Shown here piece after piece: positions 1 to 6,242 of a stretch of DNA of 8,821 bases. Every line of letters starts with the position of its first letter. Within the stretch, counting starts at the first letter, position 1. Source of the DNA: an uncultured Marinicella sp. Lineage in GTDB: Bacteria; Pseudomonadota; Gammaproteobacteria; Xanthomonadales; Marinicellaceae. The position numbers and the translations under genes were made by a program. The stretch lies in the NCBI GenBank assembly GCA_938008005.1, contig CALLLZ010000318.1:1-8821 (forward strand), written 5' to 3'. The notes below the pieces were generated by a model. It was not told the origin of the DNA. It worked only from the letters and a program-made list of their open reading frames with translations, and did not search any database.

Positions 1-11
1 AAGCAACCAGT

Positions 12-130
12 TTTCTGGTGACAACAGAGCTATAGAACCACCTGAACCCATCTCGAACTCAGAAGTGAAATGTAGCATCGCCGATGGTAGTGTGGGAGTT
101 CCCATGTGAGAGTAGGACATCGCCAGGATC
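12..130 (+). rRNA. rrf: 5S ribosomal RNA
   Basis: Structural RNA of the large ribosomal subunit. The core CGAACTCAGAAGTGAAA (54-70) and GCCGATGGTAGTGTGGGAG (80-98) follows the E. coli 5S sequence closely. The ends fold into the expected terminal helix: 13-21 pairs with 120-128 (T-A, T-G, C-G, T-A, G-C, G-C, T-G, G-C, A-T). The ends are set by alignment from memory to E. coli 5S and may be off by one or two bases. Only 11 bases precede it, so the 23S gene and the rest of the rRNA operon lie to the left of the window. A terminator follows within 10 bases, so this 5S is the last gene of the operon. Confidence 0.95.
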
Positions 131-139
131 TTACAAGTG

Positions 140-172
140 AAAAAGCCTCAACATCAGTTGAGGCTTTTTTTT
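140..172 (+). terminator. Intrinsic terminator of the rRNA operon, probably bidirectional
   Basis: A perfect 13-bp stem (140-152 pairs with 157-169), loop ATCA, runs into eight T's (165-172). The core GCCTCAAC/GTTGAGGC is GC-rich for this genome. In the opposite direction the same stem ends in five U's that come from the stem itself, so it can also stop transcription from the minus-strand ispA cluster, whose last stop codon is at 241. Nothing else is seen in the 68 bases between the T-tract and ispA. Confidence 0.93.
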
Positions 173-240
173 GTCTTAAATTTATCAATTAATAATTCAG
201 CAAATCATTAGAATTGCCTTGTAAAGTTAAAATTAAGGAA

Positions 241-1113
241 TTAATGATCTCTGTTTAGAGTCATATCTGTTAAGGATTCTAATAGTTCAGTATCATAGGG
301 TAAGTTTTCTAAAGCTTTGTATGCAGATCCTATATGCTCTTTAGCCTTAAGTTTTGCGCGTTTGATTCCTAACAAGCTGGGGTAGGTTGATTTGTTATTC
401 TTGGTATCAGAGTGAGCTGGTTTACCTAAGGTTGCTGTGTCTTGAGTGACATCTAAGATATCATCTGTGATTTGAAATGCTACACCAAAGTGGTAAGCAA
501 ATTGAAGGAATAGATCTTGGTGGGATTTTGATATAGTTGGCAGAGTTTTTATAACCAGTGATGAACAGGCAGTCAGCAGCGCTCCTGTTTTAGCACTGTG
601 AATTGATTGCAAATGTTGTAAGTTTGCAAGTCGATTTTCAGCTATTAAATCTAAACTTTGACCACCTGCCATACCAATGAGACCACTGTACTGTGCCAGG
701 GATCGAACTAAATTGACTGTGATTGTGGGGTCAGTAGGCGTTAAGGATAATGTTTCAAAAGCAAGTGATTGTAATGCATCGCCCGCAAGAATTGCAGTGG
801 CTTCATCAAACTTGATATGATTGGTGGGTTGTCCTCTGCGTAAATCATCATCATCCATGGCAGGTAAGTCATCATGAATAAGTGAATATGCATGAATCAT
901 CTCGATAGCTGCAGCAATGTTATCAGCTACACTGACATCGCATTTTATACTTTCTGCAGTTGCGTAAGCCAATAATGGTCTTATTCTTTTACCACCAGAT
1001 AATAATGAATAAGACATGGAAGATTTAAGTTTCGTAGCCTCTGTTCGATATTGATCGAGTTGTTGCTGAAGGAAGCCATTGATTCGGTTTTGATACTGCT
1101 TGAAAACACTCAA
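241..1113 (-). CDS. ispA: Farnesyl diphosphate synthase (polyprenyl synthase)
   Basis: Cytosolic prenyltransferase that condenses DMAPP/GPP with IPP to give farnesyl diphosphate, the precursor of quinone side chains and of undecaprenyl phosphate. The 290-residue product has GGKRIRP (40-46, IPP binding), the first Asp-rich motif DDLPAMDDDDLRRG (81-94), KTG (175-177) and the second Asp-rich motif DDILD (217-221), and ends in NRDH as in E. coli IspA (about 299 aa). HAYSLIH just before the first motif, which sets chain length, is identical to E. coli IspA and favours a C15 product. The start is a TTG (1113-1111) that overlaps the xseB stop as TTGA; a GGA nine bases upstream may act as a weak Shine-Dalgarno. 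The next ATG (residue 33) would remove conserved N-terminal sequence, so I keep TTG. It is the last gene of the cluster. The dxs gene that often follows ispA is absent. Confidence 0.95.
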   Translation of the reverse strand: MSVFKQYQNRINGFLQQQLDQYRTEATKLKSSMSYSLLSGGKRIRPLLAYATAESIKCDVSVADNIAAAIEMIHAYSLIHDDLPAMDDDDLRRGQPTNHIKFDEATAILAGDALQSLAFETLSLTPTDPTITVNLVRSLAQYSGLIGMAGGQSLDLIAENRLANLQHLQSIHSAKTGALLTACSSLVIKTLPTISKSHQDLFLQFAYHFGVAFQITDDILDVTQDTATLGKPAHSDTKNNKSTYPSLLGIKRAKLKAKEHIGSAYKALENLPYDTELLESLTDMTLNRDH

Positions 1114-1304
1114 CTATTTTTTTCCATTAATTGTTCAATTTTCTTTTCAGCATCATCAATAATTTTTTGGCATTTTCTAGTGAGTTGAACGCCTTGTTCA
1201 TATAATTTTAATGATTCTTCTAAGCCCACATCCTGTTGTTCCATTTTTTGGATAACTTCTGTGAGTAGTTGTAGTTTTTTTTCAAATGTTTGTGTTTGAC
1301 TCAT
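1110..1304 (-). CDS. xseB: Exodeoxyribonuclease VII small subunit
   Basis: Small subunit of exonuclease VII, the cytosolic nuclease that degrades single-stranded DNA from both ends; several XseB copies bind one XseA catalytic subunit. The 64-residue protein fits the family pattern throughout: FEKKLQLLTEVIQKME, then LEESLKLYEQGVQL (residues 28-41) and CQKIIDDAEKKIEQL (45-59), all helical. It is slightly shorter than E. coli XseB (80 aa), within the family range. It starts at ATG 1304, nine bases after the tilS stop, without a recognisable Shine-Dalgarno, so it may be translated by reinitiation. Its stop overlaps the TTG start of ispA; the xseB-ispA order is common in gammaproteobacteria. The partner xseA is not in the window. 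Confidence 0.93.
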   Translation of the reverse strand: MSQTQTFEKKLQLLTEVIQKMEQQDVGLEESLKLYEQGVQLTRKCQKIIDDAEKKIEQLMEKNS

Positions 1305-1313
1305 TGTGGTATT

Positions 1314-2588
1314 TTACAAAATATATGGCGCAGATATCCAACGATATTCTGCTTTATATTCAGACAGAAGTTTTAAAAAATCAGCAGAGAAGATTTGAGT
1401 ACCAACAGCCATCAATTGGTTGTTGATGTACAAGTATGGTATTATATCCCTTTCCCATGGTGGAATTTTGTGTTGTTGAAATAAATTTTTAAGTTTTTTA
1501 TGTTGACCTGTCGCGTGGATCTGAATGCGTTCATGAGTTTGGCGGTACTTGATAATTGCTGGAAAACTGATTTCTTGTGTTGAATTAAAAAACAACTCAC
1601 CGTTATTAGGTAATATAACATTGCTTTGATTGGCTGTGAGTTTGATATTAAATTCTTTAGAAGTTAAATTTTCTCTGTTTCTAAGTGCGTAGACATGATT
1701 GTTCCAACGAATTAAATAATAATCATTTAATAGCAGTAGAGGTGTTTTATCTTTAGCTGCTTGTAAACAATCGTGACTGAATTGATCAAGTCGCTTTCTA
1801 TTAGGAACTTGTTGATTGAGGTTATGCAACCAATGATAAAAAGCGGTAGATAATTCGGTTTTATCTTTGAATATGAGGTAGTTGAATGGGTTGTTATTAC
1901 CGACCAAACGACTTAACAACTGCTGGCTAAGGTATAGGTTTTTAGCTGTACTATCAATATTCTGTAGTGTTTGTTTATCATATTTTTCGAGTTCTGGAAT
2001 AACCAGATTACGAATGTAATTACGGCTGAAATGGTTTTCATAATTACTGGCATCTTCTACATGTTCTAATTTCTGAGAATTTATATAGTCATCAATGTCA
2101 TTTTGACTTAAGTGCAATAAAGGGCGGTAAATTGTGTAGTGATGAAATTGATTAATTTTAGAAATTCCTGTCATACCTTGTAAACCAGTACCACGAAACA
2201 AACGAAACAAAACCGTTTCAACTTGATCGTTTCTATGATGTGCTGTCATGAGACAATCACCTTCCTTGAGGTGTTTCTTGAAAGCATCATTTCTGGCTTG
2301 TCGCAAAGCGGCTTCATTACTTGCTTGTGGTACTACGGATTCGGTAATAATTGGTATCTTTAATTGAGCACAAATATTCTTACAATGTTGAGCCCATTTA
2401 TTAGACTCCGGATTGATGTTATGGTTGACATGAATGGCTTTGAGTCGATTTTTTAGTTTTGGTTTTAGACTTAATGCGTGTAGCAATGCAGTCGAATCTT
2501 TTCCACCACTATAAGCTATAAAATATTGTTTAGCTTCTGGTAGATCGCTGAGATTAGCAAATGGTGGTTTATTCGCTGAATGCACCAT
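1314..2588 (-). CDS. tilS: tRNA(Ile)-lysidine synthetase
   Basis: Uses ATP and lysine to turn C34 of the CAU-anticodon tRNA-Ile into lysidine, so that it reads AUA instead of AUG; usually essential. The 424-residue protein (E. coli 432) has the PP-loop SGGKDS (27-32), the N-type ATPase block AHHRNDQVETVLFRLFRGTG (116-135), YRPLL (154-158) and VEDASNYENHFSRNYIRN (177-194). A TilS C-terminal domain follows at about 345-415, with HATGQHKKLKNLFQ (358-371) and IPPWERDIIPYLY (375-387). The start ATG 2588 lies inside the last codons of accA (20-base overlap) with no clear Shine-Dalgarno, so translation is probably coupled to accA. A GTG directly follows the ATG and is an equally placed alternative. 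Full length and intact. Confidence 0.95.
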   Translation of the reverse strand: MVHSANKPPFANLSDLPEAKQYFIAYSGGKDSTALLHALSLKPKLKNRLKAIHVNHNINPESNKWAQHCKNICAQLKIPIITESVVPQASNEAALRQARNDAFKKHLKEGDCLMTAHHRNDQVETVLFRLFRGTGLQGMTGISKINQFHHYTIYRPLLHLSQNDIDDYINSQKLEHVEDASNYENHFSRNYIRNLVIPELEKYDKQTLQNIDSTAKNLYLSQQLLSRLVGNNNPFNYLIFKDKTELSTAFYHWLHNLNQQVPNRKRLDQFSHDCLQAAKDKTPLLLLNDYYLIRWNNHVYALRNRENLTSKEFNIKLTANQSNVILPNNGELFFNSTQEISFPAIIKYRQTHERIQIHATGQHKKLKNLFQQHKIPPWERDIIPYLYINNQLMAVGTQIFSADFLKLLSEYKAEYRWISAPYIL

Positions 2589-3525
2589 ATGACATCAGTT
2601 TTTGATATCGGATGTCAGTCAATTGCTGTTTATCCATAGATTGTAATTGAGCCAGTTGTTGAACAAGGGTGTTTTTTAATTGACTGCTTACATAATCGGT
2701 ATCTCTGTAAGCACTGCCTAATGGTTCTTCAATGATATGATCTATCAAACCCAAGTCTTTTAACTTATTGGAAGTAATACTGAGGGCTTCAGCGGCGTCT
2801 TGAGCTTTATCAGCACTGCGCCACAATATGGATGCACATCCTTCTGGGGAAATCACAGAATAGGTACTGTATTGCAACATTAATATAACATCGCCTACAC
2901 CAATAGCGAGTGCACCGCCTGAACCGCCTTCACCAATAACTGTACAAATAATGGGTACCTTCAAATTGGACATGACTTCAAGGTTCTTGGCAATGGCTTG
3001 AGACTGCCCTCTCTCTTCTGCACCGATACCTGGGTATGCACCAGGTGTGTCAATGAACGTAAGGATAGGCATATCAAACTGTTCAGCCATACGCATCAAA
3101 CGCAACGCTTTACGATAACCTTCTGGACGCGGCATTCCAAAATTGCGTTGAATTTTTGACTTAGTATTTCTGCCTTTTTGATGTCCTATAACCATTACTG
3201 ACTGTCCATCTAATTTAGCGGGACCTCCAACTATTGCCGCATCATCAGCAAATGCCCGATCACCATGTAATTCTTGGAAATCTGTAAAAATCATATCGAT
3301 ATAATCTAAAGTGTAGGGTCTTTTGGGGTGCCGAGCCAGTTGTGAAATTTGCCAATCTGAAAGTTTTGAAAAGATACTTTCAGTTTTTGATTTAAGTTTG
3401 CTTTTAAGCCTTATAATTTCCTCATCAATATTTATCGCATTGTCATCACTGACATTTTGTAGTTCATTGATTTTAGCCTCAAGCTCAGCTAAAGGTTGTT
3501 CAAAATCTAAGTAATCTGTATTCAT
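2569..3525 (-). CDS. accA: Acetyl-CoA carboxylase carboxyltransferase subunit alpha
   Basis: Alpha subunit of the cytosolic carboxyltransferase that, with AccD, moves the carboxyl group from carboxybiotin to acetyl-CoA to give malonyl-CoA, the first committed step of fatty acid synthesis. The chosen start gives MNTDYLDFEQPLAELEAKI and 318 residues, matching E. coli AccA (319). Conserved blocks are INIDEEIIRLK (31-41), RHPKRPYTLDYI (65-76), IGHQKGR (113-119), RNFGMPRPEGYRKALRLM (127-144), FIDTPGAYPGIGAEERGQ (157-174), GEGGSGGALAIGVGD (198-212) and SVISPEGCASILW (223-235). The open frame extends to 3594, but those 23 extra codons (with an in-frame ATG at 3534) have no family match and the first lies upstream of the likely transcript start. 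No good Shine-Dalgarno precedes either ATG. First gene of the accA-tilS-xseB-ispA cluster. Confidence 0.96.
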   Translation of the reverse strand: MNTDYLDFEQPLAELEAKINELQNVSDDNAINIDEEIIRLKSKLKSKTESIFSKLSDWQISQLARHPKRPYTLDYIDMIFTDFQELHGDRAFADDAAIVGGPAKLDGQSVMVIGHQKGRNTKSKIQRNFGMPRPEGYRKALRLMRMAEQFDMPILTFIDTPGAYPGIGAEERGQSQAIAKNLEVMSNLKVPIICTVIGEGGSGGALAIGVGDVILMLQYSTYSVISPEGCASILWRSADKAQDAAEALSITSNKLKDLGLIDHIIEEPLGSAYRDTDYVSSQLKNTLVQQLAQLQSMDKQQLTDIRYQKLMSYGAFSE

Positions 3526-3573
3526 ACAAGGCATAACAATTAATTGGGGCTCTATTTTACGACTTAGCTGCAG

Positions 3574-3582
3574 ATAGTACCA
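3574..3582 (-). promoter_or_regulatory. Candidate extended -10 promoter for accA
   Basis: Read on the minus strand this is TGGTACTAT, fitting the extended -10 pattern TGnTANNNT. No good -35 box lies 17 bases upstream. Transcription would start near 3567, about 40 bases before the accA ATG at 3525 and downstream of the first in-frame ATG at 3594, which supports the shorter AccA. Weak evidence, based on one short motif. Confidence 0.35.
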
Positions 3583-3583
3583 G

Positions 3584-3610
3584 TTGAAAACCACAAGAAA
3601 GTGTTAAGAT
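3584..3610 (+). promoter_or_regulatory. Promoter for the deaminase-Nudix pair
   Basis: A -35 box TTGAAA (3584-3589, 5 of 6 to consensus) and an extended -10, TGTTAAGAT (3602-3610), are separated by 15 bases; the extended -10 can make up for the short spacer. Transcription would start near 3617, leaving a leader of only about 18 bases before the ATG at 3635. The -35 box is one base from the opposing candidate accA -10, so the two polymerases would compete for the site. Confidence 0.5.
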
Positions 3611-3634
3611 GTGTGATTTTCCGCTTCTTAAATC

Positions 3635-4657
3635 ATGTCTGACTTCATTTTAAATTTACCGAAAGTTGAATTACACATGCACATTGAAGGCTCTATGATG
3701 CCCAAAATGCTGTTACAACTGGCTGAAAAAAATAAAATCGAACTGCCGTTTAAGACATTGGATGATGTTTTAGATGCTTATAAATTCAAGGATTTAAGTC
3801 AGTTTGTGGATCTTTATATCCAAGGCACGGAAGTGATCCAAACCGCTGAAGATTTTTATACATTAACCATGGCTTATTTGCATAAATGCAAAGCCCAGAA
3901 TATTATGCATGCAGAGGTATTCTGTGACATCAGAACTTATACCGATAGAGGGCTTCCTGCAGAAATGGTTTTAGATGGTATAGAAGCGGGGTTTAAGACT
4001 GCCGAACAAGAATTGGGTATTTCTGGAGGAATGATTCCAACGTTTATTCGTCATCTAGGTGCAGATAAAGCTGCTGAAGATTGGCAGTTTTATAAAAAGC
4101 ACACCGATCGTTTCTTGGCTGTGGGTTTAGCCGCTGTCGAAGTTGGGTTTCCAGCGAGTATGTTTAAAGATGTGTTTGCAGAGGTTAGGGCGGTTGGGTT
4201 GCCAGTTGTTGCTCATGCCGGAGAAGAAGGGACTCCTGAATACATATGGTCAGCCATCAATGATATTCATGTCGATCGTATTGATCATGGAATACGTAGC
4301 TTAGAAGACCAGAAGCTGGTTGAATACCTACAACATAGTCAAATTCCATTAACAGTTTGTCCTTGCTCGAATGTCAGCTTGCATGTGTTTGAACATATGA
4401 ATCAACATGTGATAACCAAGATGTTAGATTTGGGTTTAAATGTCACCATTAATTCAGATGATCCAGCCCATTTTGGTGCTTATTTACAAGAAAATATGGA
4501 ACAAGTACAATCAGAATGTGGCGTCACAGATAAACAATTAATCCGAATGACTCATAATGCTATTGGTGCAAGTTTTGCTTCAGATGAAAGAAAAAAGGAA
4601 TTATTTGAACGGTTAAAAAGATATGAGCGTAAATATATAAATAATGAAAGAAATTGA
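3635..4657 (+). CDS. add: Adenosine deaminase family protein, probably adenine deaminase (AAH1/Pa0148 type)
   Basis: Zinc-dependent cytosolic purine deaminase that hydrolyses the 6-amino group: adenine to hypoxanthine, or adenosine to inosine. The 340-residue protein is a full-length TIM-barrel amidohydrolase. It has metal ligands HMH (H14, H16), HAGEEG (H194 ligand, E197 catalytic), RIDHG (215-219, H218 catalytic), CPCSN (242-246) and NSDDP (273-277, D275 ligand). RIDHG rather than RIGHG, HAGEEGTPEYI and NSDDPAHFGAY are the pattern of the AAH1-like adenine deaminases, so adenine is the more likely substrate; genome pipelines often label such proteins adenosine deaminase. VGLAAVEVG (163-171) has AA where most relatives have a polar pair. 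ATG 3635 has no Shine-Dalgarno and a short leader. The stop overlaps the next gene by 14 bases. Family certain, substrate inferred; the symbol follows the family name. Confidence 0.88.
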   Translation: MSDFILNLPKVELHMHIEGSMMPKMLLQLAEKNKIELPFKTLDDVLDAYKFKDLSQFVDLYIQGTEVIQTAEDFYTLTMAYLHKCKAQNIMHAEVFCDIRTYTDRGLPAEMVLDGIEAGFKTAEQELGISGGMIPTFIRHLGADKAAEDWQFYKKHTDRFLAVGLAAVEVGFPASMFKDVFAEVRAVGLPVVAHAGEEGTPEYIWSAINDIHVDRIDHGIRSLEDQKLVEYLQHSQIPLTVCPCSNVSLHVFEHMNQHVITKMLDLGLNVTINSDDPAHFGAYLQENMEQVQSECGVTDKQLIRMTHNAIGASFASDERKKELFERLKRYERKYINNERN

Positions 4658-5042
4658 TAAAATTGCATTTGTTGAAACGAAAAATGGACAAGTTTTAAGT
4701 ACAAAATCAATAGGGAAATCCAAATACTATATTCCGGGTGGAAAAAGAGAGTTTGGAGAAACAGATCAGCAAACGCTTATAAGAGAAATAGCAGAAGAAT
4801 TAAGTGTGCAAATTAAAAGTGATACCATCAAATACATTGGAACCTTTAAAGCTCAATCTGATGGAGATAAAGATGGGGTTTTAGTTAAAATGACTTGCTA
4901 TCAAGCCAAATATGATGGAGTTTTTAAGGCTGCAAATGAAATAGAAGAAATAAAATGGTTAAATTATACGGATTTGGATATTATATCAGAGGTAGATAAA
5001 GAAATATTCAACTTCCTAAGAGTACAAGGGGAATTGAAATAA
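4644..5042 (+). CDS. Nudix hydrolase
   Basis: Probable cytosolic hydrolase of a nucleoside diphosphate linked to another group; the substrate cannot be read from the sequence. In the 132-residue single domain, the Nudix box GX5EX7REUXEEXGU is present at 33-55 (G33, E39, R47-E48, E51-E52), with the conserved late Gly replaced by Ser54. All metal-binding glutamates are kept. The start ATG 4644 lies inside the last codons of the deaminase gene (14-base overlap) without a Shine-Dalgarno, so the two are translationally coupled. A joint role in nucleotide salvage or clean-up is possible but inferred. By hand count the gene is about 31% GC, against roughly 40% in sampled parts of the deaminase gene, which may mean a separate origin. 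No clear terminator follows. Confidence 0.9.
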   Translation: MKEIDKIAFVETKNGQVLSTKSIGKSKYYIPGGKREFGETDQQTLIREIAEELSVQIKSDTIKYIGTFKAQSDGDKDGVLVKMTCYQAKYDGVFKAANEIEEIKWLNYTDLDIISEVDKEIFNFLRVQGELK

Positions 5043-5080
5043 AATATTGGCTCACTCAATAAGATGCTAAATGTAGAGTT

Positions 5081-5094
5081 AATCATTCATGATT
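5081..5094. promoter_or_regulatory. Candidate operator palindrome
   Basis: AATCAT-TC-ATGATT is a perfect 6-bp inverted repeat with a 2-base centre. Its last base is the first base of the -35 box of the DUF2855 gene promoter. A dimeric regulator bound here would touch polymerase. No regulator gene lies nearby, so the binding protein is unknown. Confidence 0.35.
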
Positions 5095-5122
5095 TGAGAT
5101 GGCATTTGATAGTGAAAATAAT
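5094..5122 (+). promoter_or_regulatory. Sigma70-type promoter of the DUF2855 gene
   Basis: The -35 box TTGAGA (5094-5099) and -10 box AATAAT (5117-5122) each match consensus at 5 of 6 positions, with the optimal 17-base spacer. Transcription would start near 5129, about 13 bases before the ATG at 5142. It makes the DUF2855 gene a unit separate from the Nudix gene. Confidence 0.55.
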
Positions 5123-5141
5123 CACGAAAGAATAGGCGTAA

Positions 5142-6227
5142 ATGACTGAATTTCAAGTGCATAAAAAAGATATCAAGCAAACACGAATAGTTGATAGACC
5201 TTCGATAAATAATTTGCTGGCAGGCCAAGTTAAAGTCAAAGTGGATGCATTTTCTTTTACTGCCAATAACATCACTTATTGGGCCATGGGTGATAAACTG
5301 GCTTATTGGCAATTTTTTCCGGCTACAGATAATGTCAGTGCTGAATGGGGAATTATTCCGGTGTGGGGTTTTGCAGATGTGGTTGAATCTGAACATCAAG
5401 AAGTGCCAGCGGGTGAACGCCTATTTGGTTATTTTCCAACGGCCAATGAATTGATCATGTCGCCTGCAAAGGTGAGTTCAGGTTTATGGTTTGATGGTTC
5501 AGCCCATCGTTTGGATCTACCTGGTGGTTATAACATGTATCGCAGAGTAGCTGCTGAACCCAACTACAATCCAGCCCATGATGCTTTGCGGATGTTGTTA
5601 TTTCCATTGCACATAACGTCATTTTGTATTCATGATATGTTATCCAATAAGAATTGGTTTGAGGCTGAACAAATCATCATTGTGAGTGCATCAAGTAAAA
5701 CCAGCTTGGGTTTGGCTTTTGCAATTCAGGAGGATGAGTCGGCACCTGATGTGGTTGGAATGACATCAAACAGAAATGCAGACTTTGTGGCACAAACAGG
5801 TTATTACCAAAGTACCATTACTTATGATGCGCTCAGTGAGATCAAAGCCAATAAAAAAACTGTCATTGTGGATATGTCAGGAAATGGTCAATTGATCAGT
5901 CAAATACATGACAAACTGCAAGACAATATGCTGTTTTCCTCTCATGTCGGTTTGACTCATTGGGAGGAAACAGAGAAAGGGTCTGGGTATATAGCTGATC
6001 GCAGCCAGTTATTTTTTGCACCGAGTCATATTCAACAAAGGTATAAAGATTGGGGACCTGAAGTGTTTGAAAAAAAATCCAGTACTTTTATGCAAAGGGC
6101 AGCTGTCGACAGTGGTCGTTGGCTGCAAATTGCTACAGTTGATGGTTTATTAGGGTTAAGCGAACAATTCAGTGCAGTCAGCCAAGGCCAACTACCAGCC
6201 AAACAAGGTTTGATTGTAAAGCTATGA
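5142..6227 (+). CDS. DUF2855 family protein, medium-chain dehydrogenase-like
   Basis: Uncharacterised protein related in fold to zinc-free medium-chain dehydrogenases/reductases. The 361 residues have the layout of that family. An N-terminal GroES-like half carries the signature FSFTANNITYWAMGD (37-51). Then come a tyrosine-rich YNMYRRV (130-136), a linking segment with DALRMLLFPL (147-156), and a Rossmann-like half starting at IIIVSASSKTSLGLAFAI (178-195), where SASSKT replaces the usual glycine-rich nucleotide loop. A second strand-loop, VIVDMSGNG, is at 241-249. No zinc-ligand cysteine cluster is present. Cofactor and substrate are unknown; I infer NADP(H) binding only from the fold. The start ATG 5142 has a weak AGG five bases upstream. 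Single-gene unit with its own promoter and a hairpin after its stop. Confidence 0.88.
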   Translation: MTEFQVHKKDIKQTRIVDRPSINNLLAGQVKVKVDAFSFTANNITYWAMGDKLAYWQFFPATDNVSAEWGIIPVWGFADVVESEHQEVPAGERLFGYFPTANELIMSPAKVSSGLWFDGSAHRLDLPGGYNMYRRVAAEPNYNPAHDALRMLLFPLHITSFCIHDMLSNKNWFEAEQIIIVSASSKTSLGLAFAIQEDESAPDVVGMTSNRNADFVAQTGYYQSTITYDALSEIKANKKTVIVDMSGNGQLISQIHDKLQDNMLFSSHVGLTHWEETEKGSGYIADRSQLFFAPSHIQQRYKDWGPEVFEKKSSTFMQRAAVDSGRWLQIATVDGLLGLSEQFSAVSQGQLPAKQGLIVKL

Positions 6228-6242
6228 AAGCCCGCAGGGCTT
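6228..6242 (+). terminator. Weak intrinsic terminator after the DUF2855 gene
   Basis: AAGCCC-GCA-GGGCTT forms a 6-bp GC-rich stem with a 3-base loop directly after the TGA stop at 6225-6227. The tail TTGACTTT is only partly T-rich, so termination may be inefficient or Rho-assisted. Confidence 0.5.

Noticed and set aside
3323..3514. 63-codon plus-strand frame
   Set aside because: It lies wholly antisense inside accA, with low-complexity Ser/Leu composition and no RBS or family features.
3526..3594. N-terminal extension of AccA by 23 residues
   Set aside because: The extra residues have no family match, while the start at 3525 gives the length and LDFEQP N-terminus of E. coli AccA. The extension also begins upstream of the likely transcript start.
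5045..5061. Hairpin TATTG/CAATA as a terminator of the Nudix gene
   Set aside because: Only five mostly A-T pairs with no T-tract after it; too weak to call.
5079..5454. Minus- and plus-strand frames overlapping the start of the DUF2855 gene
   Set aside because: They are shadows of the DUF2855 gene in other frames, with no recognisable domain.
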